In this document: one piece after another, positions 38,021 through 48,700 of the stretch
How the letters are laid out: each line of letters opens with the position of its first letter
How positions within the stretch are numbered: position 1 is the first letter of the stretch
Source: Fasciola hepatica
Lineage: Eukaryota > Platyhelminthes > Trematoda > Plagiorchiida > Fasciolidae
Assembly (NCBI GenBank): GCA_948099385.1
Contig: CANUEZ040000180.1
Coordinates: 1,066,501-1,130,500, forward strand
Length of the DNA stretch: 64,000 nucleotides
Direction of reading: 5' to 3'
Notes under the pieces: model-generated
What the model was told of the DNA's origin: nothing
Seen by the model: the letters and a program-made list of their open reading frames with translations, nothing else
Databases searched by the model: none
Translations under genes and position numbers: made by a program

Positions 38021-38180
38021 GACCTGTTTCGCGGTTGTTTCCGCTCATCAGGTATGCGTACCCGGTAATCTCCCGTCCAATTTTGCCCATACTTGAGCAC
38101 TTCTTCATAGGTTCGTCATCTTAATCTCATTTGAATCATAAGGAGCATGCGTAGAAGACGAGTCCATTTTTAGAACCACA
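38021..38180 (-). repeat. Dispersed repeat with hammerhead-like core
   Basis: On the minus strand, 38051-38021 reads CTGATGA, a 4-bp stem GCGG/CCGC with loop AAACAA, then GAAAC. These are the conserved core and stem II of a hammerhead ribozyme in correct order. Beyond it a short bulged stem III and a GUA triplet can be drawn, but stem I is weak. The unit is repeated at 61171-61210 and partly at 18005-18045. To its right, AATCTCATTTGAATC (about 38124-38138) matches the far side of the 61-kb copy in the opposite orientation, so the unit is composite or rearranged. Confidence 0.6.
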
Positions 38181-39560
38181 AGGTGATTCATCACTGTGCG
38201 ATTCTGGAAATAGACTGTTCGTGCACTCACGCTCCCTACGATTCGAAAGGGGTGTCCCTGTCCAGGTACTGAATACTATTTACACCTCAGACCGTCAGGT
38301 TCATCTATCTGTCGATCTGACGGCGAAGTGTGTTAGGGTCAGTAATGATACATGTTGAGCTGCTGGTTGCAATGCTCCACGGTTATTTCCCCTGAAATTC
38401 TGAGGGAAGATTTTAACTTAGTAGCGAGATCCACTAGGCGGATCTAGATATATACTTGTTGATACCATCATTGTCATAAAATCTATAGCTTTTCGGCAGT
38501 TTACTGTCAAATTACTTTCCGAAGCACATCCTCATTTGCACAACGAATTTTCAGAGGCTGTGTCAGCATGCCGCGTAAGCCCGAGGTTCAAATTTATGCT
38601 TACTCGCACTTCTGCGTATGCCAGTTCTGTTTTGCCATATTTTTCCCATCTGTTTGTCGATCCGATGATAGCCACCACAGATTTACGAAACTGCTTGTCT
38701 TGATGAAAATTATTGCAAGTAGTACGTATTTGCCGATTCTGTGTTCCCGTATCCACAGACTCGGTGTAGATGAGGAAAATCCATCCAGTCGGGTGTATGG
38801 AGCTACTACCGATTTCATTTTATTTGACAGCTCGACTCACCTCACCAACAGTTTTGGTTCTGATCAGTCTGAATGAAATCTATTTGCATATCTGACAATC
38901 TACGTTACATATTCATTCCGGTTCTAGTTCAACTGGGACCACCGATTATACATCAAATAGAGATCATTCATTTAAGTCTTAGCTGTAAATGGAGTGATTT
39001 ATGGTCCTGCAGGTTTCCTGGTACAAGTCGAGTTAATTATTAGCCAACTACTTTGAATAGCGGTAGAGATTAGTCCAATTTTATCTGGCTCACTAACGCA
39101 CCTGGAGTTGGGCTCATACGGTGTTCCAACTCAGAACCCAAAGCCACGGCTTCTTTATTACTAATTAATGCATTTCTCTGATAGCGTATTGGGCCTCCGT
39201 GTTTATGGGTAGTCATGCCGTAAATACTTAGCCAACTGAATAAAACTGATCGAATAAAAAAAACAGATACCAGAAACAGCGATTTTAATACTCCTAAAAA
39301 ATGCAATACATAATTATACGCAATAAATAATAATTAGTATCGTATCAAGAAAAAAGTTTAATTCAGGCTAATAGTTAAATACCGCTCTGAAACAAAAGCT
39401 GACTTGAGCTGAAATCATTGTGATGAAAGTAAACAGACTGCCTACGTTCGCCCTCGCTTCCGACAGCTTTTATTGTAATTCTAATCCGCCAAAAGTTCAG
39501 AGCATCCTTTTAGCTCAGAGTTATGTGCGAGAACTCATACAGTTACTGATTTTACATAAA
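38181..39560. other. Stretch without a supported feature
   Basis: No recognisable feature; open frames are at chance length. Confidence 0.5.
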
Positions 39561-39722
39561 ATGATTCATCATGCAGTTGAAAACCACCGAAGCACTGTAC
39601 AGCTGTTTCATCCTTACTCAGAAGCCAATAGTAGTGCACATTCACCTAGCCCCCACAGAGACTCTTACCTAGGGCGAACGACTGTGGATCGAACACCTTA
39701 ACCACAATGCTACCCGAGATAC
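39561..39722 (-). repeat. tRNA-derived SINE, family A, copy 1
   Basis: Read on the minus strand: a tRNA-like head with A box TAGCATTGTGGTTAAGG, a decayed B box, GTGGGGGCTAG, GTGCACT, GGATGAAACAGC and CAGTGCTTC. The same order is found in copies at 39948-40135 (+), 57380-57580 (-) and 58985-59190 (-). SINEs of this sort are transcribed by RNA polymerase III from the internal A and B boxes and moved by a partner LINE. Confidence 0.75.
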
Positions 39723-39947
39723 CTTTGAACGGTTCAATAAATTTATGCACTAGACATATAGAAACCAAGCTCTGCTAGTTGTCCAGAGGAATGCATTCGT
39801 TGTACTTAAGCCCATGCACAGAAGCCGTCCAGCATAGGAGTCGCTCGCCGTGCGTGAAATGCTGTGCCAGCAGTCAAAACCAGTGTTCTAAGGGTGCTAT
39901 ATCGTATAGCGTATAAACGGTTATAAACCATCCAGAGCCATCCCGGA

Positions 39948-40135
39948 CAGCCTTGTGGTTAAGGCGTTTGACCCGCAATCGTTCAACCCGGGTTCGAGTC
40001 CTCGTGAGGGCTCGTTGGATGCACACTGTTGATGATTTCTAAGTGAGGATGAAAACAACTGTTCAATGATCCGATGGTTTTCAATGGTTTGAACTTTCAC
40101 ACTGCCTAATAAATCTCATAATTTAAAATATAACC
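39948..40135 (+). repeat. tRNA-derived SINE, family A, copy 2 (best head)
   Basis: The A box is at 39948-39966 (CAGCCTTGTGGTTAAGGCG) and a perfect B box GGTTCGAGTCC at 39991-40001. The body has TTGATGA at 40029-40035, a short stem-like stretch, then GAAAA at 40051, and ends near CCTAATAAATC, which includes an AATAAA-like string. The body order TGATGA ... GGAT-GAAAACA matches the other family members and the layout of a hammerhead core. It is not a functional tRNA gene: the acceptor stem does not close and the sequence runs on into the repeat body. Confidence 0.8.
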
Positions 40136-41211
40136 TCCTATCACCCATATAGTTATTGGTTTATGTGATTCTGTGGTAACCATTCATCGCAAATAAGGCT
40201 CCTGAAAAAAGATTTTTCTTTATTAGGATATCCTGGGCTTCGTGTACATAGATTTCATTTACTACATCAGATCGTATCAATCGTAGCATCATGTGACTAA
40301 TATGCTCAATAAGCGACATCCTCAGACTTAGCGAAAAATCACCTTTTTGTACGTGGTCAACTACTTTATGCCCCTCGATTATAGTTCTTCCTCTATAGTA
40401 AAGTGTTCTTGTTGTGTTGGAAATCAGTAATAGAACACGTGATAATTTCACTCCACGTATTTGTACGAGAGTAAGCACAAATCCCGGCATAGCTGGTAAG
40501 CAAGCAGCCAGCCAACAAGCAAGTTGGTATGTTATGAAAGTAATGTCAATATGCTGAGTTACTTGTATGCGCTAGTGTACATACGTCTCAAATCAAGCAA
40601 GGATAATCGATACAAAGCGAGGATCGATAAGTCGACTAACAGAGCGTGAATAAACATAGACGAGCCTATGTCAATGTATGGAGGAGGTGTTGGTCGATTT
40701 TTCGCTCAGTGCGCGTGACTATTTAATCCGGACTAGACGGTTCATATTCGTTTACTTTCCGGTTCATCCTGGTTTTGAAATGCTGATTATATCTGATCCG
40801 TCTATTTAATGGATAACAGTTGCTTTGAACTCCATTTCGCGTCCAGGCATATCGTTAAGTCTCAAAATAAAGATGCGCTGAAATTTTACATTTTCTCATC
40901 ATAAACACTGACCTCGAATAAGTACGATACCGACACTACAAAACGATTAATTAATTCGTCTTATTAAATCCTGCAGACCGTTGTAATAATCGGTCTACTT
41001 GTCAGTTTCCTGTAGAAAGATGACTTGCAGCATTTCATCAAACTCAGTTAGGTACCATGGCAATTGTTGTTGCTTTTAATCTCCACACAACAGTTTTTTG
41101 TGCTTCGGTATTCAATGACAGCAATAGACGCTGGATCGTGATAAGGAGCACTCCCGTTCCTTGCACCGGAACTGGAATCACGCGCTTGATGTTTACTGTC
41201 TAGTCAATATA
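40136..41211. other. Stretch without a supported feature
   Basis: No recognisable feature between the SINE and the Tc1/mariner element. Confidence 0.5.
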
Positions 41212-42842
41212 TGGTTCAAGAAGTGCTATTAAACCCAATCTGTCTTCCTCCGATTTTCTGTGATTTCTTTCGAACCAAATCACCTAAAGTGATCAAATTT
41301 GGTACAGTGATTTGTTAACCCACTACTATGTCAAGTATGCCCACGTATATGAAGCACGAAGCAGGCGAATTGATTTAACCCCAGAAATGATGTATGGGAT
41401 GGTTCGAAATGCTATTTAACCCACCTCTAATAGGATAACAAATTTCCCTACTGGCTTGCAAACGCAATGACCTTGGTTGGTAATGACTCATTTTCGACAC
41501 ACAAAGATGTATTATTGAACAGTGCTCACGTCACACGTGATTCGTGAACGAAGTTTATTCAATCTATACATTCCGATTCGGAGTAGATACTTCTCACTTA
41601 TCAAAACCAAGAAATGACGTGAGGTCTAAGCCTGTCTGATCTGGAGCAGGGAGAAATACTCATTTACAAAGACACGAGGATAGGCATGCGCCAGATTTCC
41701 ACGAAAATTCCCGGATCGACGATAGTTATTCGTAACTTTTGTAAGATCCAAATCATCATGCGACTAAGGGAAAACAAGAAATTAGAATAAAAATATCCGA
41801 GCAGGTTTGCGGAAGACTCTTTCGTGATGTTTTAAACCAACTTACGAGTACAGGGAAACTGGAAAGTTCCTTGCAGCTGAATGTGAGCTTTTGGTGTGAA
41901 CAGTAACTCCTACTTTCTGCACCTCATTCGCAGTAGAGGAATATGAGATAAGTGGCTTAGATGACCGACCTTCATTTTCAGAATCGAGAGGAATGTGCCA
42001 AAAGTGACGTCACTCGTAATGCTGAGTGGAGTAATGTGATATTCAACGATGGGAAAAAGTGTAACTTGAGCGGTCCTGAAGGAATCATGTACTGCTGGCA
42101 ATATTTCAGTAAAGGCAAGCTGGACCTCAGTCCTGGGGCTTTGGTGGTTGCTCTGTGAGAGCCCGGGTCCAGTTCGCATGGACGGAAAATCTCAGCTAGC
42201 CGATCGAGAAGGGTAGCCGACGGGTGACTCGTATATCAGAAAGTTAAATGCTTTCTTGTCCCTTCGATCCCAGAAAATAGACAAAGACCCATTATCCTTC
42301 AGCATGAAAACGTGGCCATACATACAACTAACCTTACCAGAAAATTGCTTTTTTGCCGAAACGCTAAGACCATGGACCGGCTCAATTACAGTCCGGACTT
42401 GAACCCAATAGGCACAGTCTGGGGTTTTGTAAGCGAGGAGAGTCTTTGCGAATGGAAGAGGTTTCAGTTTGTTTCACGAGAGAATTTAGCTACCTCGAGG
42501 AGTGAAACAGCACTGAACTAGTGACCTTCCGGACTATAATTGGAAGCAGGCCTGGAAGTTGTATTTTAGTCGACAAAACTAAGGGTCACTGTTTCGTAAC
42601 CAGTAGATTGTTTCTTCCACTTGTCTAGGGCTGGGTTGGATAGCATTTCACACCGTCCCAGACACCTTTTCTAGGGTAAATGGATATGTCTGTTTCATGC
42701 TTCAAATACGTGCATTTACGTGACATGGTAATGTGTTAACAGATCACCATACCAAATTTGATCGATGTAGGTGATTTGGTTCAAAAGAAATCACAGAAAA
42801 TCGGAGAGAAACAGATGGGTTTTATTGGTACTTCGTGCACCA
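41212..42842 (+). mobile_element. Tc1/mariner-type DNA transposon, full length, degenerate
   Basis: Two inverted copies of a roughly 152-bp sequence bound a 1.63-kb unit: left about 41212-41363, right about 42688-42842. They share TCCGATTTTCTGTGATTTCT and AACCAAATCACCTA when the right one is reverse-complemented. Each end begins TGGT and is flanked outward by TA (41210-41211, 42843-42844), the duplicated target of this superfamily. The interior carries transposase remnants on the + strand. Terminal repeats this long are at the long end for Tc1 elements. The unit is non-autonomous now because the transposase is broken. Confidence 0.85.
41632..42521 (+). pseudogene. Tc1/mariner transposase, broken DDE recombinase
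   Basis: Three separated pieces are recognisable. From 41632, LSDLEQGEILIYKDTRIGMR resembles the N-terminal paired-like HTH that binds the terminal repeats. At about 42030-42080, NVIFNDGKKCNLSGPEG resembles the segment with the first catalytic Asp; that Asp survives (ND) but the usual DEKKF is altered. At about 42300-42430, QHENVAIHTT then SPDLNPIGTVWG resembles the segments with the second Asp and the third acidic residue. Here the second Asp is Glu, and the Glu of the usual NPIENVWG is Gly. Stops and frameshifts lie between the pieces. All three acidic sites or their surroundings are damaged, so the copy cannot cut DNA. Confidence 0.85.
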
Positions 42843-43239
42843 TATTTAGACGCCTCAGATGCGACCCACCCGATTTGGCCTCTCAGGCTCCATTATGAAA
42901 AGTAGCTTTTTGTGGCTACAAGTAATAAATCGGTGTCAGGAGGAGACCGAGGCGAGACTCATAAGCAAAAGTGTTGCCCCCTAACCTACCTGTCATCCCA
43001 GATACCTATAAAAGTTTGGACACTTTACTAACTATCTGCTACCAGGCATTGAATAATGTAAGCATTTGACGCACCAGTAAAACAAATACTCAATTTTGTG
43101 AATAGCTGCTATCAACTTACTTGATGACAGCCGCCCACAGCCAGTTCAGTGCATTAGACTATCTATTGGATTATTATTACTAACTCTGATTGTAATATTA
43201 TTACTATTGACTTTCTTGTTACTATATAATAATGGTAAT

Positions 43240-43380
43240 GGAAAATCCACTTGCGTTTTTCGCATCGAAAAGTCGAAAGCCGCTTACCGGGCAGTTGTCC
43301 GCTAAGTGGAGTGGCACCGGTTCGATTCCGGCTTGCGGTGTTCGACTTTTGATGTGAAAAATTCAAATGAATTTCCCCTT
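43240..43380 (+). repeat. tRNA-derived SINE, family D, folded-back copy
   Basis: The right half has a B box GGTTCGATTCC (43319-43329) and a tail CGGTGTTCGACTTTTGATG. The left half (about 43240-43283) is an inverted copy of that tail, so the 3' ends flank the head as arms of about 43 bp. The tRNA 5' half and A box are replaced by the inverted arm. The same family member in normal form is at 45651-45770. Confidence 0.65.
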
Positions 43381-43494
43381 TACGTCAGATTCAGTCTCCT
43401 CGCACCAATAACACATTCTATGAATGTATAGAAACTGTAAAATACATCAGGAATGAGGCCAAGACCAGTTAGAGATTTTCAGCTGAATAAAGCG

Positions 43495-43565
43495 ATCGGC
43501 CCTGGCCTGAGTTGAACCCGGTACTGAAGGATCTGAAGTTCACTGTGATGACCGTCTGACCACCG
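43495..43565 (-). repeat. tRNA-like SINE head, family E
   Basis: Minus strand: A-box-like TGGTCAGACGG and B-box-like GGGTTCAACTC about 45 bases apart. A related minus-strand head is at about 53788-53865. The body downstream is not aligned with confidence. Confidence 0.45.
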
Positions 43566-45650
43566 CCGGTCTGACTAGGATGAACATCACGGAGTATACT
43601 ACAAATTTTTGTTTGGTGGCCTTTCCTTTCCAGTAAGTCTCTCTAAGCATAGGGGTCTTAGCAACTGTTGAAAACAAAATGCAATACATATGTGTACCAG
43701 CTGACAAATTGATTATTGGATTTACAAAGCGACGTGACTTGAAAAGTGACATTTTACTGCGAGCAGAAACAGACACAAACACGCTCGCGCAATTCATCAG
43801 CTCGCAATCCTCTGTAAAATCGCTGATTCCGGTGTGACAATCGGAGTGAAAAGTTGGTCGGATTTACGGACCGTCGGAGATCAGAGATAAGCTTTTCAGG
43901 CCACATGGTCGATCAGATCTGACACGACGCAAGCCGAAGCGAACTTGTGACCATTATTCCACAAACTGCACACACGTATGTGGTCACGAACATCAGGACC
44001 CGGAAATGGTCAGCTTGGTGTGTCAAATGTCAATTCATCCACACCCATAGGTCAAACGGATTCGATATTGGTCTCAAGAGTTTTGCTAACCCACATAATA
44101 AATCTGATCACAAGAACCCAAAACACGATCATCCGTATTAAAACAGTCAAGTTACCCAAAAAACTACTTTTTTCATTCTGAAAGCGGGGTTACAGATCTC
44201 GTTAAATTACGTCCTAAGCGTCGCTAACAAGTAAAACTTGAATCTGTTGGGCTTTTGGGCCAGACTGTTACCTAGTCCTGTAGCCACCAACGAAAAAAAG
44301 CTGAGTTCTGAAATATCGTTCTGAATAACATTTGCTTATGAATAAACCCAGTGATAGTTATGTTTGTTTCTTGTTTTAGAGATTACTTGGAACTGGTGGT
44401 AATGTTCCGTGAACATATTCACTTTGTTTGACGTTATCACAACGTTGTAGATTATTTGTTCTTTTGTGATAAAAGTATTGTTACTCAAGGTCATTCCCCG
44501 GTTATTCTCGATCACCTCACGTGAGGTCACGTGTAGTTTTGAAGATACTATGTGTATGGTTAGTCGTCACCTTATTGACTTTCGCGAGTGCAACGGGACT
44601 GTACAGCCGAACGACGGATATTGTTTCGAAATGATCATTTTTTCCAACAACTTTTAGAAACAGGTACTGGAAAAGAATATTCAGAATATGGTGATATTTA
44701 CAAGCTTTTCGCATACAGCATTTATTCCAGTGGATTCGTTTTAATTTTTCCATAAACCCTGTAGGCGTGATCAATACGATAATGGGTATCTATTTTGGGT
44801 GTAAGAGTCAACGGACTGTAGTCCGCGTTGTTTTTCAATCAGATTTCTCCTAACTTCAAGCTCCGAAAAGGTTAATATACCTGTTCTAGTCCGTCGCTCT
44901 AGCTCCAGTTAGGAACTTTTTCTACCTTTGAACCATCTCAGTTTATTCGCTCAGAATGTGTCGTTTATGTAGGATGAACAGCCAGTCATCAATCGTTGAA
45001 CTCTACACTGGCAGGTCCAATTTGGCATCGGGTAGCCTCTCTTCCAATTAGTTGGCCAGACGGTCAACCACAGATTGTCGGGATTTATTTCTCATCATAT
45101 CGATCCGCGCGATCGATCCACTGCCCCGACATCCTCGATTTCGTGGCTCAAAACAATGACCTGGATTTTGGACAGGCCTTGTCGCACAGTCTTTTAACGA
45201 GATTAGGCTGTCTATCGATGATGTGCCGGTCCACACCGTCACAGTTACCCAATCTCCTGGGACTTCTGATGCGTGTGTTGATTGTGGACCTTTACTCTCA
45301 TTGAACTCAGGACCTTCAGTCAGAAACTCATTTCGACCACTCATTCACTACTGTTTACAGAAGTTAGACAACGTGACAGAATTGACTTTCGTAGTGCCGT
45401 TCGTATTTGAAAAGATTGGGCCATTTTTGAACGCTGAAATGTCCTCATTTGCGTAGTTAATTGCACTAATACCAATCAAATATATCCAAATGTTCTCCGC
45501 ATTTCATTCAGCTATGTGCTATTTATCATACTGGGAAGTGACCGATGCGGCTACCCCTTTGGTCAACATCAGAACACTTAGTGTTTGTTTGGAACAATCG
45601 CTGTGCATCAGCATATATTCACTTGCATTATTCGTGTCTGTCTGGTCGTA
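43566..45650. other. Stretch without a supported feature
   Basis: Open frames on the minus strand at 43540-43797 and 45048-45344 look mildly protein-like but are within chance length and match nothing I recognise. Confidence 0.45.
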
Positions 45651-45770
45651 GGACTCAGCTGATAGAGCAACTGCCCGGTAAGGAGGGGGAGCCAGTTCGA
45701 TTCCTACTTACGGCTTGGACTTTTAGGTGCGCAAAAATAGAAGTAGATTATCCACTATCTAAATCTTGAA
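45651..45770 (+). repeat. tRNA-derived SINE, family D, normal orientation
   Basis: A box GGACTCAGCTGATAGAGC (45651-45668), B box AGTTCGATTCC (45694-45704), then CGGCTTGGACTTTTAGGTG and a downstream TTATCCAC. The tail matches 43330-43380. Confidence 0.7.
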
Positions 45771-48700
45771 TTGATTCCAATTGCTAGAATCTCCAGTCTT
45801 GGTGAGACTGGGATGCACAGGAACTTCAACCACGATTTTTTCTATCATAGGATTCCATAAATCACAATAAAAGATGTTACAGACATTCCTTTTTGCTTGT
45901 ACGTAAACGTTTTGAGAACACTACCAATCAAACAGTATGTTGTTATGTATGGAATACAGAATAGCGGGCAGTCTTTCTACAAAAGTAACTGAATTGGAGC
46001 TCATATAACGCTTTTGTTCCTTACTCATTTTAAGTAGTATCTAGTAGGACCTCAGTGAAGTTCAATTCAAGATAATTATGGATAAGAGCAGTCTTATCGT
46101 GAATATTCGGCGCTTCCTCTTTGCTTTCAATGTATGTTTGCTAAGAATCATCTGTAATATTCAGAGGTCAGCCTGTGGATCAAAAGCCATATCAAGACAT
46201 AAATTTGTTGTGCTTTTACACAAATAGACTCTTTCCTATGGTAGATCGTTCCCCAAGAAAGATAGCAATTAGAAGATCGGTCGAGAAACACACGTTATGA
46301 CATGGCGAAAAATGTCCTATGCTTTCGGGTTGGGGCCCAAGAGATTCATGGAAAGGATCGTTGATGATATAAGATGACATGGCTGCATCGCTTTCTGTGA
46401 CTTAGTTGCATTCAAACCGGTTTTCCGTCCACATACCCTTCTTTTCACTTTACTTGCTTCCTATATTTCGAATGACCAGACCTCCCAGTCAGTGAAGCCG
46501 GGAGGTGATAACCCAGAAATATGAGTACGTTATTTGTGGTTGCCTGGTTTACAGAGTTCTAGACATGAATCCAACTGTATGTTAGGAATTTGCCTGACAG
46601 TCATTTCCTTAGCTAATTTCGACTGGGGTTGTCCATCATTTCCGTTGTTTATTTGTACTTCGCTGCTTGGATGATCGGCAAAATTGTCGGATTCAAGGAA
46701 ATACTAGTCAACACTGAAATCTCTTTGGTGATGGTTCAGAAACGGCCGAAGACTATCGTCGTAACGGTGAAACAACAAAAAGTGTAGCTCTCAAGAACAT
46801 CTTTCTCTCATCCATTTATTTTTAGATCCTCTGTGTTTACGCTGATTTAACTCCGGTCTACGGTGGGCTAAGATCATATAACCCTGATCAGCAATTCAGT
46901 TTTCAGAGAAAAATTGGAAAATTTCGAATAACGATATTACATTCTGGGTAGAACTATAATCAACAGTACATGACCTTCACAAGGAACAACGACCTTCCTT
47001 GTATTGAACCGAAATGCACTTTGAACCGATAAGATTTCTCCTAAGAAAGAGCTAGATTCTCTGTCAGAGTTCCATTCTCAAGCCGTTGATATGCCATATT
47101 CGGCACAGTTGGCATCAGAGAGAAATACCAGTTTCAGTGAAATTTTCCTGCACGTGAAGATCATCACAAGGTGTCGCTTCGAGCGATTTTATCCTTTTCC
47201 GAAATGAGAAGTCAGAGTTATGACATCAAAGTAGGTATTAGTTTCCTGGTATAGAGAAAAATGTATTCGATGCCTAAAATAATTCTCTTATGGAAAAATG
47301 TCCTCATGTATATACCGCCAATCTCGAATGAGATCCTTGTATAGTTGTACAATATAGTCTTAAAATCATTCTGAAGCAAATCTAAACGTACCTATGCTCA
47401 GCTCATATACCATCGATAGTAAGCAACCAACTAATCAACGTGCCTATTGATCTTACTGATAGATTCAACTTCAATCGTTTGTCGGTTTGCTGAACGGATC
47501 TTTTCCACTGATAGATCCAACTTGTTTGGTGAAATTGTGTATCATCTGACCTTAGGATTTATGAATCTCATTTTTACTTAACCTTTTATATGAATGGGAT
47601 CGATCACGGTTTACGATCCTGGTGCAACACGTGCAATTCCGACTGAAATTATCACGGGACAAATGTACGTCAACTGCTCACTAGCGAACAGATGGGGCAA
47701 CACGGTATGCGTGAATATTTGTGCAATAACAGGGTTAACTACTACACACGTGACCACAAAGGTTATTTATCCTGATACTGTTGGTTCTCCGTAGCCTAAT
47801 CTTCGTTAGTTTATAAGTAAGCTGTCTCCAATCCAGCATGTAAACAGAGAAGGTTTCAGTGTCATCATCATCGCACCATACGTAAGCGTTTGATGTTTGG
47901 TGACAAGATATTGTCGGAAACGGCGGTCTACCATCGATCGTAAACAAGTCTTGAGAAGGGTTACCTTCGGCAACCAACAGGTCGACTGACTACCATCATT
48001 TCCAACGACGCTATGTTAAGCTGCATCAAAAGCATACGTCTAGCATCAAGTGGCGCGTCGTTTTTTCGATGCTATCAGGACCGGTCTCGGCTCCGGTATA
48101 TGATTTGCCAAATGTCTTCAACATTATCGATAAGGACTCGGGTCCAAATACAGTTATGTTTTGTCTGACAGAATCCCTATTTTTTCAAGTTGTAGGATTA
48201 CGTAAACCTTCGTTTCGTTTTTCTTTCACTTTCGTTGCTTGTTTTCTTGGTTAGTAGCTCTTCTAAATGGTTACCTGGTTTTTAATTTCTGGTCGCTACT
48301 AGGTACTTGTTTTATAGAAATATTTTACTTCAATACCCCTGGTGGCCATCCGTAAATTCAAAAGTACGTTCAGATTTTCCCAGCTTTTTTATCGGAAACA
48401 CTGTTTCAGGTTGAAAAATGTTTAACTAGGATATCAGGTTGTGTGAACTTTGTTGCGAATGAAAGTTCGCGTTCTATTCTTTAAAATCAACAGCGAAATT
48501 CAACCAGAAACTTCAGCTTTTAAGAGTTTCTTTAGTGAGATAAATTTGCAAAGAGCGAACACGGACTCGCTAAGTTGTGAGGTCTGTTTCCGGATCTCAC
48601 ATATGCAGTAGATACGAACATAAGGGAAAGAATATCAGGTCGTATCAAAGGGCGCTTCTCGTGAATACCCTTATAGTATGATCATTCGAATGCATACCGT

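Noticed and set aside
39948..40012. Functional tRNA genes (also at 45651, 53788, 56245, 62783)
   Set aside because: A and B boxes are good, but acceptor stems do not close and each head runs into a repeat body shared with other copies.
45048..45344. 98-codon minus-strand frame that looks mildly protein-like
   Set aside because: Chance length and no family recognised; listed here only so that it can be compared with a database.
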